In this document: piece after piece, positions 45,610-54,764 of the stretch | Layout of the letters: each line of letters opens with the position of its first letter | How positions within the stretch are numbered: position 1 is the first letter of the stretch | Assembly (NCBI RefSeq): GCF_017916255.1 | Contig: NZ_CP072827.1 | Span: 5,729,501 to 5,793,500 of the forward strand | DNA from: Streptomyces mobaraensis NBRC 13819 = DSM 40847 | Lineage (GTDB): Bacteria > Actinomycetota > Actinomycetes > Streptomycetales > Streptomycetaceae | Reading direction: 5' to 3' | DNA length: 64,000 nt | Made by a program: the position numbers and the translations under genes | The notes under the pieces: model-generated | Seen by the model: only the letters and a program-made list of their open reading frames with translations | Told to the model about the DNA's origin: nothing | The model's database searches: none

Positions 45610-46686
45610 ATGGCACGGACGGCCACCCCCACGACCGGCTGGCTGCTGCGGGGACAGGACGGCCGGCTCACGGCCTACGCTCCCGCCGCCAACGGCCTGC
45701 TGCGCTGGACCGAGACCGCCCCCGGCGGCCCCGGCTGGACGGGCCCCGAGCGGATCACCGTCCCCGGCCTGGAGCCCCACCTCTCGCTCTGCCGCACCCC
45801 GCAGGGGTACGTGTACCTGTTCGGCGTCCGCACCCGCGAGACGGACGACGGCCGCACCGAGACGGACGTCGTCTACGCCACGCAGTTCCAGCCGGGCCGC
45901 GCCCTGACGCCCTGGCGCTCCATCGGCACCCCCTACGGGCAGGACCAGGAGCGCGCCGCCCGCATCGGCGCCCCCGCCGCGGTCGTGGACAAGAACGGCC
46001 CGCAGGTCTTCCTCCGGAACGCGGGCGGCGGCGTCTGCGGCCGGCGCCAGGACGCCAAGGGCGTCTGGGGCGCCTGGACGGACATGAAGGGCAGCAACGT
46101 CCTCGACTCCCTCGCCACGACGGTCACCGAGGACGGGCGCGCCGAACTCCTCGCCCCCTGCGACGGCAGCGTCCAGAGCTGGCGGCAGGAGGAGCCCGGC
46201 GGGCCGCTGAAGCGGGTCCGCAACATCCCGGCCACACCGCTGGCCGGCTCCGCCGCCTGCCTCGACGCCGGCGAGGGCCGCGTCAGCCACTTCTGGCGGG
46301 ACGCCGCCGACTCCGCCCTCCGCGTCCACACCCGCGCCGTGGGCGACCCCGAGGACGACGTCACCCCCGTCCCCCTCGGCTCCTCCGACGACGAGGGCAC
46401 CGGCCCCGTCGCCGCCCTCCGCACCACCATCGACGGCCACGACTGCACGGTCCTCGCCCAGCGCACGGCGTCCGGCCTGCCGGCCGTCGCCGCCTACCCG
46501 ACGGGCGACGAGAAGGCGGGCGCGTTCTGGTCGAAGACCGGCGAGGCGTGCGTGGGCGCGCCCGCGATGGCCCTCGACGCGCTGGGACGGGTGGTGCTGG
46601 CCGCTTTCGCGCCGGACGGCGGGCTGTGCGTCTCGCGGCAGAAGGACGAGGCGGGGCTGGCGCTGGGGCGCTGGGTGCGGGTGTAG
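45610..46686 (+). CDS. Beta-propeller-like (PLL/tachylectin-type) protein, no signal peptide
   Basis: 358 residues, mostly predicted beta. It consists of recurring segments of about 45-50 residues with Trp/Gly turns: GWLLRGQDGRLTAYAPAANG, GPQVFLRNAGGGVCGRRQD, KGVWGAWTDMKGSN, GRVSHFWRDAADSALRV, GRVVLAAFAPDGGLCVS. This resembles seven-bladed lectin-like propellers. No Sec or Tat signal is visible, so export would need another route or a start I have missed. S. mobaraensis is known to secrete a seven-bladed propeller transglutaminase substrate (DAIP); I cannot tell whether this gene is related. Function unknown. Confidence 0.6.
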   Translation: MARTATPTTGWLLRGQDGRLTAYAPAANGLLRWTETAPGGPGWTGPERITVPGLEPHLSLCRTPQGYVYLFGVRTRETDDGRTETDVVYATQFQPGRALTPWRSIGTPYGQDQERAARIGAPAAVVDKNGPQVFLRNAGGGVCGRRQDAKGVWGAWTDMKGSNVLDSLATTVTEDGRAELLAPCDGSVQSWRQEEPGGPLKRVRNIPATPLAGSAACLDAGEGRVSHFWRDAADSALRVHTRAVGDPEDDVTPVPLGSSDDEGTGPVAALRTTIDGHDCTVLAQRTASGLPAVAAYPTGDEKAGAFWSKTGEACVGAPAMALDALGRVVLAAFAPDGGLCVSRQKDEAGLALGRWVRV

Positions 46687-46702
46687 TCGCCTGCGGCGGG
46701 CG

Positions 46703-46903
46703 GTGCCCCGGACCCGCCCTTTCGCCGATTCCTGGGGGCTGCGCCCCCAGACCCCCCTTGTCGCGGCTCCGCCGCTCGTCCTCAAGCGCCGGACGGGCTA
46801 TATCAGCCCGTCCGGCGTTTGAGGACAACCGCGCGGAGCGCGGTTTCAGGGGGTGCGGGGGCTTGCCCCCGCAAGAAACGGAGAAAGGGCGGGACCGGGG
46901 CAC
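46703..46903. repeat. Large palindromic intergenic element, copy B (about 201 bp)
   Basis: Same block order as copies A and C. Arms from GTGCCCCGG at 46703 to CCGGGGCAC ending 46903; the core GTCCTCAAGCGCCGG...CCGGCGTTTGAGGAC is centred near 46800 and has a few mismatches. It lies between the converging propeller-like gene and the fatty-acid oxidation operon. Confidence 0.9.
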
Positions 46904-46913
46904 CCCCAACGCG

Positions 46914-46954
46914 GCCGGGGGCCGCACGGAAACTGCGTCCGCACGGCCCCCGGC
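46914..46954 (-). terminator. Terminator of the fatty-acid oxidation operon
   Basis: GCCGGGGGCCG (46914-46924) pairs with CGGCCCCCGGC (46944-46954), 16 bases beyond the stop of the minus-strand operon. Confidence 0.8.
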
Positions 46955-46970
46955 GCAAAACCCCGGCGTG

Positions 46971-49100
46971 TTACGCCGGCACGCTCGCGACCCCCGGCTC
47001 AAGGAACCGCTTGCCGTTGACCCGCTCCGAGATGCCCTCCCGGTCCAGGTACGGCGTCACACCGCCCAGGTGGAAAGGCCACCCGGCGCCGGTGATCAGG
47101 CACAGGTCGATGTCCTGAGCCTCCGCCACGACACCCTCGGACAGCATCAGCCCGATCTCCTGGGCGACACCCTCCAGGACGCGCGCCCGCACCTGCTCCT
47201 CCGTCAGGACGGTGTCGCCCTGCTTCAGGAGCGCGGCGACCTCGGGGTCCAGCTCCGGCTTGCCGGAGTCGTGGACGTAGAAGCCGCGCTTGCCCGCCTT
47301 GACCACGGCGGCCAGGTTGGGGGAGACCTTGAAGCGGTCGGGGAAAGCGCCGGCCAGCGTCTCGGAGACGTGCAGACCGATCGCCGGACCCACCAGCTCC
47401 AGCAGCACCAGCGGCGACATCGGCAGACCGAGCGGCTCGACGGCCTTCTCGGCGACGGCGACCGGGGTGCCCTCGTCGATGACGTTCTGGATCTCGCCCA
47501 TGAAGCGGACCAGGATGCGGTTGACGACGAACGCCGGGGCGTCCTTCACCAGCACCGCGGTCTTCTTCAGCTTCTTGGCCACGGCGAACGCGGTGGCCAG
47601 CGCCGCGTCGTCGGTCCGCTCGCCGCGCACGATCTCCAGCAGCGGCAGGACCGCGACCGGGTTGAAGAAGTGGAAGCCGACGACCCGCTCGGGGTGCTTC
47701 AGCTTCGACGCCATCTCGCTGACGGACAGCGACGAGGTGTTGGTGGCGAGGATGGCGTGCTCCGGCACGACCGCCTCGACCTCGGCGAACACCTGCTGCT
47801 TGACGCCCATCTCCTCGAAGACGGCCTCGATGACGAAGTCCGCGTCGCCGAAGGCGGCGGCCTTGTCGAGGGAGCCCGTCACCGCGGCCTTGAGGCGGTT
47901 GGCCTTGTCCTGGTTGATCCGGCCCTTGAGCAGCAGCATGTCGATCTGGTCGTGGACGTACTTCACGCCCTTGTCGACGCGCTCCTGGTCGATGTCGGTC
48001 AGCACGACCGGCACCTCGAGGCGGCGGGCGAACAGCAGCGCCAGCTGCGAGGCCATCAGACCGGCGCCGACGACGCCCACCTTGTTGACCGGGCGGGCCA
48101 GCGACTTGTCCGGGGCCCCGGCCGGGCGCTTGCCGCGCTTCTGCACCAGGTTGAAGGCGTAGATGCCGCTGCGCAGTTCGTCGCCCATGATGAGGTCGGC
48201 CAGCGCCTCGCTCTCGGCCTCGAAGCCCTGCCGCAGGTCGCCGTTCTTCGCCGCGGAGATGATCTCCAGCGCGCGGTAGGCGGCGGGGGCGGCGCCGTGC
48301 ACCTTGGAGTCGGCGAAGGCCCGGCCGCGTTCGACGGCCGCGTCCCACGCCTCGCCGCGGTCCACCTCGGGGCGGGAGACCTGGAGTTCGCCCTTGAGCA
48401 CGGCGGCGGTCCAGGCCAGCGACTGCTCGAGGAAGTCCGCGCCCTCGAAGATCGCGTCGGCGATCCCGAGCTCGAAGACCTGCTTGCCCTTGAGCTGCCG
48501 GTTCTGGTTGAGCGAGTTCTCGATGATGACGGAGACCGCGCGGTCCGCGCCGATGAGGTTCGGCAGCAGGACGCAGCCGCCCCAGCCGGGCAGCAGCCCG
48601 AGGAAGACCTCGGGCAGCGAGAAGGCGGGGATCGCCTTCGACACCGTCCGGTACGAGCAGTGCAGCCCGACCTCGACGCCGCCGCCCATCGCCGCGCCGT
48701 TGTAGTACGCGAAGGTGGGCACCGCGAGCGAGGACAGCCGCTTGAAGACGTCGTGCCCGCCCTTGCCGATGGCCAGCGCGTCCTCACGGGTCTTCAGCAG
48801 CTCGACGCCCTTGAGGTCGGCGCCGACGGCGAAGATGAACGGCTTGCCGGTGACCCCGACGCCGACGATCTTCCCGGCCTTCGCCTCCGCCTCGACCTGG
48901 TCGATCGCCGCGTCCAGGTTGGCCAGCGACTGCGGGCCGAAGGTGGTCGGCTTGGTGTGGTCCAGGCCGTTGTCCAGCGTGATCAGCGCGAACGTGCCGG
49001 CACCCAGCGGGAGGTCGAAGTGGCGCACGTGCGCCTGTGTGACGACCTCGCCGGGGAACAGCTCGGCCGCACCCTTCAACAGTTCGGTGGTGGTGCTCAC
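46971..49100 (-). CDS. fadB: Fatty-acid oxidation multifunctional protein (enoyl-CoA hydratase / 3-hydroxyacyl-CoA dehydrogenase)
   Basis: 709-residue alpha subunit of the beta-oxidation complex. The N-terminal crotonase domain has YNGAAMGGGVEVGLHC and SLPEVFLGLLPGWGG with the catalytic Glu. The dehydrogenase half starts near residue 320 with the NAD loop VGVVGAGLMASQLAL and contains ATNTSSLSVSEMA and VGFHFFNPVAVLPL. The GTG at 49100 overlaps the thiolase stop by 4 bases, so the two subunits are made in step. The operon is thiolase first, then this gene. Confidence 0.94.
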   Translation of the reverse strand: MSTTTELLKGAAELFPGEVVTQAHVRHFDLPLGAGTFALITLDNGLDHTKPTTFGPQSLANLDAAIDQVEAEAKAGKIVGVGVTGKPFIFAVGADLKGVELLKTREDALAIGKGGHDVFKRLSSLAVPTFAYYNGAAMGGGVEVGLHCSYRTVSKAIPAFSLPEVFLGLLPGWGGCVLLPNLIGADRAVSVIIENSLNQNRQLKGKQVFELGIADAIFEGADFLEQSLAWTAAVLKGELQVSRPEVDRGEAWDAAVERGRAFADSKVHGAAPAAYRALEIISAAKNGDLRQGFEAESEALADLIMGDELRSGIYAFNLVQKRGKRPAGAPDKSLARPVNKVGVVGAGLMASQLALLFARRLEVPVVLTDIDQERVDKGVKYVHDQIDMLLLKGRINQDKANRLKAAVTGSLDKAAAFGDADFVIEAVFEEMGVKQQVFAEVEAVVPEHAILATNTSSLSVSEMASKLKHPERVVGFHFFNPVAVLPLLEIVRGERTDDAALATAFAVAKKLKKTAVLVKDAPAFVVNRILVRFMGEIQNVIDEGTPVAVAEKAVEPLGLPMSPLVLLELVGPAIGLHVSETLAGAFPDRFKVSPNLAAVVKAGKRGFYVHDSGKPELDPEVAALLKQGDTVLTEEQVRARVLEGVAQEIGLMLSEGVVAEAQDIDLCLITGAGWPFHLGGVTPYLDREGISERVNGKRFLEPGVASVPA

Positions 49101-50311
49101 TTGCCCTCCCAGTGGGGGTTCTCCCAGATGACCGTGCCGCCCATGCCGAGACCGACACACATCGAGGTGAGGCCGTAGCGGACGTGCGGCTGCTCCTCGA
49201 ACTGCCGGGCCAGCTGGGTCATCAGGCGGACGCCGGACGAGGCCAGCGGGTGGCCGAACGCGATCGCGCCGCCGTACTGGTTGACGCGCGGGTCGTCGTC
49301 CGCGATGCCGTAGTGGTCCAGGAGCGCGAGCACCTGCACGGCGTAGGCCTCGTTGAGCTCGAACAGGCCGATGTCGTCGATCGTCAGACCGGCCTTGGCG
49401 AGGGCCTTCTCGGTCGCCGGGATCGGGCCGTAGCCCATGACCTCGGGCTCGACGCCGACGAAGGCGTACGAGACGAGCCGCATCCGGACCGGCAGGCCCA
49501 GCTCGCGCGCCACGTCCTCGGCGGCGATCAGCGAGGCGGTGGCGCCGTCGTTGAGGCCCGAGGCGTTGCCCGGGGTGACCCGGCCGTGCGGGCGGAACGG
49601 CGTCTTGAGGTTGGCCAGGCCCTCCATCGTGGTGCCCGGGCGCATCGGCTCGTCGGCCGTGACCAGGCCCCAGCCCAGCTCCCCGCCCTCGGGCGTGGTC
49701 CGGCGCACGGAGATCGGCACGAGGTCGGCCTGGATCTTGCCGTCGGCGTACGCCTTGGCGGCCTTCTCCTGGCTGCGGACCGCGTAGGCGTCCGCGCGCT
49801 CCTTGGTGAGCTGCGGGTAGCGGTCGTGCAGGTTCTCCGCCGTCATCCCCATGACCAGGGCGGACTCGTCGACCAGCTTCTCCGAGAGGAAGCGCGGGTT
49901 GGGGTCGACGCCCTCGCCCATCGGGTGCCGGCCCATGTGCTCGACGCCACCGGCCAGGGCGATGTCGTACGCGCCGAAGGCGACGCCGCCGGCGACGGTC
50001 GTCACGGCGGTCATGGCACCGGCGCACATCCGGTCGATGGACATGCCGGGCACGGTCTGCGGCAGGCCCGCGAGCATGCCGGCCGTACGGCCCAGGGTCA
50101 GACCCTGGTCGCCGATCTGCGTGGTCGCGGCGATGGCGACCTCGTCGATCTTGGCGGGGTCCAGGTTCGGGTTCCGGCGCAGCAGCTCACGGATGCACTT
50201 GATGACGAGGTCGTCGGCGCGGGTCTCGTGGTAGATGCCCTTCGGGCCCGCCTTGCCGAACGGTGTGCGGACGCCGTCGACGAAAACGACGTCCCTAGCG
50301 GTACGAGGCAC
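49097..50311 (-). CDS. fadA: Acetyl-CoA acyltransferase (thiolase), beta-oxidation subunit
   Basis: 404 residues. Performs thiolytic cleavage of 3-ketoacyl-CoA. The acyl-accepting Cys is in DRMCAGAMTAV, the catalytic His in GGAIAFGHPLASSG and the second Cys in SMCVGLGMGG. The usual CASG is CAGA here, as in some trifunctional-complex thiolases. GTG start with a strong GGAGGAGAG site. It pairs with the hydratase/dehydrogenase gene through a GTGA overlap and is distinct from the PcaF-type thiolase at 57293. Confidence 0.93.
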   Translation of the reverse strand: MPRTARDVVFVDGVRTPFGKAGPKGIYHETRADDLVIKCIRELLRRNPNLDPAKIDEVAIAATTQIGDQGLTLGRTAGMLAGLPQTVPGMSIDRMCAGAMTAVTTVAGGVAFGAYDIALAGGVEHMGRHPMGEGVDPNPRFLSEKLVDESALVMGMTAENLHDRYPQLTKERADAYAVRSQEKAAKAYADGKIQADLVPISVRRTTPEGGELGWGLVTADEPMRPGTTMEGLANLKTPFRPHGRVTPGNASGLNDGATASLIAAEDVARELGLPVRMRLVSYAFVGVEPEVMGYGPIPATEKALAKAGLTIDDIGLFELNEAYAVQVLALLDHYGIADDDPRVNQYGGAIAFGHPLASSGVRLMTQLARQFEEQPHVRYGLTSMCVGLGMGGTVIWENPHWEGK

Positions 50312-50460
50312 GTTGGCTCTCCTCCAGGTGCGGATCGCTGCGCGCGGGCATGCCGATACGGCTCCGCCGCGGTGCGGGCTGACAACCTCATGCTACTTAC
50401 GGGTAACCAAGCTGCACAGCCCCTCCGGCGGGAGCGGCGAAGGTCACATCTGATGGGTTG

Positions 50461-50674
50461 TGCCCCGGTCCCGCCCCTTCGCCGCTTCCTGGGGCTGCGC
50501 CCCAGACCCCCTTGTCGCGGCTCCGCCGCTCGTCCTCGAACGCCGGACGGGCTGAACGTGCCTGAGGTGGCACGTTCAGCCCGTCCGGCGTTCGAGGACA
50601 ACCGCGCGGAGCGCGGTTTCGGGGGCGCGGGGGCTTGCCCCCGCAGGAAATGGTGAAGGGGCGGGACCGGGGCA
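50461..50674. repeat. Large palindromic intergenic element, copy C (about 214 bp)
   Basis: Strongest core of the three: a perfect 31-bp stem (50532-50562 with 50569-50599) and a TGAGGT loop. Flanking blocks TGCCCCGGTCCCGCCCC and its partner at the right edge match copies A and B. It lies in the 370-base gap between the RNase D-like gene and the thiolase gene, both on the minus strand, so it is upstream of one and downstream of the other. Confidence 0.93.
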
Positions 50675-50681
50675 ACCCCCC

Positions 50682-51959
50682 TCAGGCCGAAGCCTCCCGC
50701 AGCGCGCGGACAAGCACCGGCGTCACCTGCTCCACCTGCCAGGGCCGAGCCCCATGCCCGGCGAGGGCAGCCGCGACGGCCTCCGGCGAAAGATCCCGCG
50801 GCGGCTCCCAGCAAACCCGCCGCACCGTATCCGGCGTGATCACATTTTCCTGAGGCATCGTCAACCGCTCAGCCAACGCCGACACAGCGGCCCGCGCCGC
50901 CGACAAGCGAGCCGCCGCGACGGGATCCTTGTCCGCCCAGGCGCGCGGCGGCGGAGGCCCGGTCAGCGGCTGGCCGGGCTGCGGGAGTTCGGACTCCGGG
51001 ACGGCCCGCGCCCGGTCCACCGCCGCCTGCCACTGCTCCAGCTGACGGCGGCTCATCCGCGGCCCGAAGCCGGGCAGCGCGGCCAGCGCGTGCGCGTTGG
51101 CCGGCATGTTGAGCGCGGCCTCGATGATCGCGCCGTCGCCGAGCACCTTGCCCGGCGAGACGTCGCGCTTCTGCGCGATCTGGTCGCGCGCGGTCCACAG
51201 TTCGCGGACGACGGCCATCTGCCGGCGCCGGCGCACCTTGTGCATACCGGAGGTGCGCCGCCAGGGGTCCTTGCGCGGCGGCGCGGGCGGCGCGGCGGCG
51301 ATGGCGTCGAACTCCTGGCGGGCCCACTCCAGCTTGCCCTGCCGGTCGAGTTCCTTCTCCAGCGCGTTGCGCAGGTCGATCAGCAGCTCCACGTCGAGCG
51401 CGGCGTAGCGCAGCCAGGGCTCGGGCAGCGGTCGGGTGGACCAGTCGACGGCCGAGTGGCCCTTCTCCAGGGCGTAGCCGAGGACGTTCTCGACCATGGC
51501 GCCGAGTCCCACCCGCGCGAACCCGGCGAGCCGTCCGGCCAGCTCGGTGTCGAACAGCCGGGCCGGTGTCATCCCTATCTCGCGGAGGCAGGGGAGGTCC
51601 TGGGTGGCGGCGTGCAGGACCCACTCGGCGTCGCCGATGGCCTCGCCGAGCGACGAGAGGTCGGGGCAGCCGACGGGGTCGATCAGGGCCGAGCCGGCGC
51701 CTTCGCGGCGGAGCTGGACGAGGTAGGCGCGCTGCCCGTACCGGTAGCCGGAGGCGCGCTCGGCGTCGACGGCCACGGGCCCGCGGCCCCCGGCGAAGGC
51801 GGCGACGACGGCGGCCAGGGCGTCGCGGTCGGCGACGACCGGCGGGATGCCCTCACGTGGTTCCAGCAAAGGGATCGGCGCCGGTTCGACGTCGTCCGGG
51901 GGGCCGCCCCCGGTGGTTCGCAGTGGTGGGTCTGCTGCGGTGTCTTGGGCGTCGGTCAC
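50682..51959 (-). CDS. RNase D-like 3'-5' exonuclease with HRDC domain
   Basis: 425 residues. The DEDD exonuclease signature is spread as VAVDAERASG, ATQDLPCLRE, FDTELAG and YAALDVELL, followed by an HRDC domain (VRELWTARDQIAQKRDVSPGKVL) and a C-terminal segment. RNase D trims tRNA and other small RNA 3' ends. It starts at GTG 51959 with only a weak ribosome site. It lies 75 bases after the response-regulator gene on the same strand, separated by a terminator-like palindrome. Confidence 0.9.
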   Translation of the reverse strand: MTDAQDTAADPPLRTTGGGPPDDVEPAPIPLLEPREGIPPVVADRDALAAVVAAFAGGRGPVAVDAERASGYRYGQRAYLVQLRREGAGSALIDPVGCPDLSSLGEAIGDAEWVLHAATQDLPCLREIGMTPARLFDTELAGRLAGFARVGLGAMVENVLGYALEKGHSAVDWSTRPLPEPWLRYAALDVELLIDLRNALEKELDRQGKLEWARQEFDAIAAAPPAPPRKDPWRRTSGMHKVRRRRQMAVVRELWTARDQIAQKRDVSPGKVLGDGAIIEAALNMPANAHALAALPGFGPRMSRRQLEQWQAAVDRARAVPESELPQPGQPLTGPPPPRAWADKDPVAAARLSAARAAVSALAERLTMPQENVITPDTVRRVCWEPPRDLSPEAVAAALAGHGARPWQVEQVTPVLVRALREASA

Positions 51960-51987
51960 CGGTCAAGGGTATCCGGGGATGACGGAA

Positions 51988-52017
51988 GCCCGCCGACGGA
52001 ACGTTCCGTCGGCGGGC
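51988..52017 (-). terminator. Perfect 30-bp palindrome after the response-regulator gene
   Basis: Two 15-bp arms meet at AACGTT with no loop, 18 bases beyond the regulator stop and 29 bases before the RNase D start. It is likely to terminate the regulator transcript; the loop-free AACGTT centre could alternatively be an operator. Confidence 0.7.
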
Positions 52018-52034
52018 GCGGGGGGCGGGTGCGG

Positions 52035-52694
52035 TCAGTGGATGATGCCGGTGCGCAGGGCGACGGCGACCATTCCGGCCCGGTCGCCGGTGCCCAGCTT
52101 GCGGGCGATGCGGGCGAGGTGGCTCTTGACGGTGAGTGCCGAGAGGCCCATCGAGACGCCGATGGCCTTGTTCGACTGGCCCTCCGCAACCAGCCGCAGG
52201 ACCTCGACCTCGCGGCCGGACAGTTCGCGGTAGCCGCCGGGGTGGCCGGGCGCGCCGGGTGGGCGGCGCTGCATCCGCGCGGCCGCCGCGCCGATCGGGG
52301 AGAGCCCGGGGCGGCCGGGTACGCCGAGGTTGGTGCGGGTTCCGGTGACGACATAGCCTTTGACGCCGCCCGCGAGGGCGTTGCGCACGGCGCCGATGTC
52401 GTCGGCGGCGGAGAGGGCGAGCCCGTTGGGCCAGCCCGCGGCGCGGGTCTCGGACAGCAGGGTGAGGCCGGAGCCGTCGGGGAGGTGGACGTCGGCGACG
52501 CAGATGTCGCGCGGGCTGCCGATGCGGGGGCGGGCCTCCGCGATGGACGATGCCTCGATCACGTCCCGCACCCCCAGGGCCCACAGGTGGCGGGTGACGG
52601 TGGAGCGGACGCGGGGGTCGGCGACGACGACCATGGCCGTCGGTTTCGTCGGGCGGTAGGCGAGGCTCGCAGGTTGCTCAAGGAGAACGGACAC
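52035..52694 (-). CDS. Orphan NarL/FixJ-type response regulator
   Basis: 219 residues: a receiver-like domain (about 20-125) and a LuxR-type helix-turn-helix (about 155-215; ELSGREVEVLRLVAEGQSNKAIG, ALTVKSHLARIARKLG). The expected phospho-acceptor is D68 in VADVHLP, but the usual acidic pair near the N-terminus is reduced to one Asp (VVVADPRV), so phosphorylation may be weak or absent. No sensor kinase gene is adjacent. GTG start after GGAGG. Targets unknown. Confidence 0.88.
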   Translation of the reverse strand: MSVLLEQPASLAYRPTKPTAMVVVADPRVRSTVTRHLWALGVRDVIEASSIAEARPRIGSPRDICVADVHLPDGSGLTLLSETRAAGWPNGLALSAADDIGAVRNALAGGVKGYVVTGTRTNLGVPGRPGLSPIGAAAARMQRRPPGAPGHPGGYRELSGREVEVLRLVAEGQSNKAIGVSMGLSALTVKSHLARIARKLGTGDRAGMVAVALRTGIIH

Positions 52695-52943
52695 CAGGCC
52701 TCCAGAGGGAGTGGCGGGGACGGGTGCCGACTTTTGGGTAAGCCGGGGCGATCCGTACGGGAAGGGTCACAAGTCCCTTCGGCAGACAAACCGCCCGGCT
52801 TTAGGGAATGATCACGAATTGATGAGTAACAATTCGGGCAATTCCGGCCTGAGGGTGATCGCCCCGGTGATCACCCCGATGGCCGTGTCGGCGCACGCCG
52901 GACCCGGCCCCCGGCGCGGCACCCCCTGTGCGTACCCCCGCCG

Positions 52944-53591
52944 TCAGCGGCTCTGCGGCCCCCGCCGCTGCGGCAGCGTCACGATCCCGGCCTCCGGCGC
53001 TCCGCCCGGCGGCAGCCCCGCGATCTGGCAGAGCAGGTCGCACCAGGCCGACAGGTGCGCCGCCGTGTCCGGGACGGCCCCCTGCCCGCCCGGCTCGATC
53101 GGCGACCACGACGCGCGGATCTCGATCTGCGTGGACGGCGGACGCTCCCGCAGGCCCCCGAAGTAGTGCGAGCCGGCCCGCGTCACCGTGCCGCTCGGCG
53201 CCGCGTACGGCACCCGGCGCGCCTCCAGCGCCCCGGTCAGCCAGGACCAGCACACCTCCGGCAGCAGCGGGTCCGCCGCCATCTCCTCCTCCAGATCCGC
53301 GTGCACCAGCGTGACCAGGCGGAAGGTCCCGCCCCACGCGTCGTGCCCGGCCGGATCGTGCAGCAGGATCAGCCGCCCGTCCGCCAGTTCCTCGTCGTCC
53401 ACCACGACCGCCGCCTCCAGCGCGTAGGAGAAGGGGGCCAGCCGCTGGGGCGGCGGGGTGGCGTCGAGTTCGATCTCGGGCCGCAGGAGCACGCCCTGCA
53501 GCCCGGCGACCGCCTGCCGGAAGACGGACGGGGAACCCTCCCCACCCACGTCGTCCGGACCGTCCTCGTGGTGTCCGTGCGCCGCAGCCAT
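52944..53591 (-). CDS. DUF3000 protein
   Basis: 215-residue soluble protein of the actinobacterial DUF3000 family, found next to hemE and an RNase D-like gene in many Streptomyces. Recognisable parts: FRQAVAGLQGVLLRPEIELD, LAPFSYALEAAVV, GRLILLHDPAGHDAWGGTFRLVTLVHADLE and SHYFGGLRERPP.TQIEIRASW. The ATG at 53591 gives the usual family N-terminus; the frame stays open further upstream into hemE on the other strand. Function unknown. Confidence 0.85.
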   Translation of the reverse strand: MAAAHGHHEDGPDDVGGEGSPSVFRQAVAGLQGVLLRPEIELDATPPPQRLAPFSYALEAAVVVDDEELADGRLILLHDPAGHDAWGGTFRLVTLVHADLEEEMAADPLLPEVCWSWLTGALEARRVPYAAPSGTVTRAGSHYFGGLRERPPSTQIEIRASWSPIEPGGQGAVPDTAAHLSAWCDLLCQIAGLPPGGAPEAGIVTLPQRRGPQSR

Positions 53592-53682
53592 GCCCGGAAG
53601 ACTAGGCGGAACGACCGCCGGTTCCGGGTAGGGACACCCACATGCGCGGGTCACTCGTTCGGCCCGTGCGAAGATTTGGGGC

Positions 53683-54747
53683 ATGAGTGAGATGGGCGAG
53701 CAGCAGACGGGCCGCGGCGCGGCATACGATTCGGCGTTCCTGCGGGCGTGCCGGCGCGAGCCCGTGCCGCACACGCCGGTGTGGTTCATGCGGCAGGCGG
53801 GCCGCTCGCTCCCCGAGTACCGCAAGGTCCGCGAGGGCATCCCCATGCTGGAGTCCTGCATGCGGCCCGAGCTGGTCACCGAGATCACCCTCCAGCCGGT
53901 GCGCCGGCACAACGTGGACGCCGCGATCTTCTACAGCGACATCGTGGTGCCGCTGAAAGCCATCGGCATCGACCTCGACATCAAGCCCGGCGTCGGCCCG
54001 GTCGTCGAGCGGCCCATCCGCACCCGCGCCGACCTGGAGCAACTGCGTCCGCTGGACGCCGGCGACGTCTCGTACGTGACCGAGGCCGTCCGGATGCTCA
54101 CCGCCGAGCTGGGCGCCACCCCGCTCATCGGCTTCGCCGGCGCGCCCTTCACCCTGGCCAGCTACCTGGTCGAGGGCGGCCCCTCGCGCAACCACGAGCA
54201 CACCAAGGCCCTGATGTACGGCGACCCGGAGCTCTGGGCCGACCTGCTGGACCGGCTCGCGGACATCGCCGCGGCCTTCCTCGAGATCCAGATCGAGGCG
54301 GGTGCCTCCGCGGTGCAGCTCTTCGACTCCTGGGTCGGCGCCCTGGCCCCGGCCGACTACCGCCGGCACGTGATGCCGGCCTCCGCCAAGGTCTTCGACG
54401 CCGTCGCCGGCTACGGCGTGCCGCGCATCCACTTCGGCGCGGGGACGGGCGAACTGCTCGGGCTCATGGGCGAGGCGGGCGCGGACGTCGTGGGCGCCGA
54501 CTGGCGGGTGCCGCTGGACGAGGCCGCCCGGCGCGTCGGCCCCGGCAAGGCGATCCAGGGCAACCTGGACCCGGCCGTGCTGTTCGCCCCGCGCGAGGCC
54601 GTGGAGGCCAAGGCGGCCGACGTCCTGGAGGCCGCCCGCGGCCTGGAGGGGCACGTCTTCAACCTCGGCCACGGCGTCCTGCCCACCACGGACCCGGCCG
54701 CGCTGACCCGCCTGGTGGAGTTCGTGCACGAGCGGACGGCGCGCTAG
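53683..54747 (+). CDS. hemE: Uroporphyrinogen III decarboxylase
   Basis: 354-residue cytosolic enzyme removing four carboxyl groups to give coproporphyrinogen III. The substrate motifs are [13 protein letters not shown] near residue 35, [12 protein letters not shown] with the catalytic Asp, and [11 protein letters not shown]. HemY and HemQ, which use its product in the coproporphyrin route of Gram-positive bacteria, are 4 kb downstream, with a protocatechuate operon inserted between on the other strand. Only 17 bases separate its stop from the converging pcaG stop. Confidence 0.96.
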   Translation: MSEMGEQQTGRGAAYDSAFLRACRREPVPHTPVWFMRQAGRSLPEYRKVREGIPMLESCMRPELVTEITLQPVRRHNVDAAIFYSDIVVPLKAIGIDLDIKPGVGPVVERPIRTRADLEQLRPLDAGDVSYVTEAVRMLTAELGATPLIGFAGAPFTLASYLVEGGPSRNHEHTKALMYGDPELWADLLDRLADIAAAFLEIQIEAGASAVQLFDSWVGALAPADYRRHVMPASAKVFDAVAGYGVPRIHFGAGTGELLGLMGEAGADVVGADWRVPLDEAARRVGPGKAIQGNLDPAVLFAPREAVEAKAADVLEAARGLEGHVFNLGHGVLPTTDPAALTRLVEFVHERTAR

Positions 54748-54764
54748 CGGGCGGCCGGCAGGTT

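Noticed and set aside
45610..46686. Assignment as the DAIP gene of S. mobaraensis
   Set aside because: DAIP is secreted and this product has no visible signal peptide; I cannot recall its sequence well enough to claim identity.
45555..49178. 1207-codon plus-strand frame running through the propeller gene and the fatty-acid oxidation genes
   Set aside because: It crosses a palindromic repeat and is antisense to fadB; composition is typical of a shadow frame.
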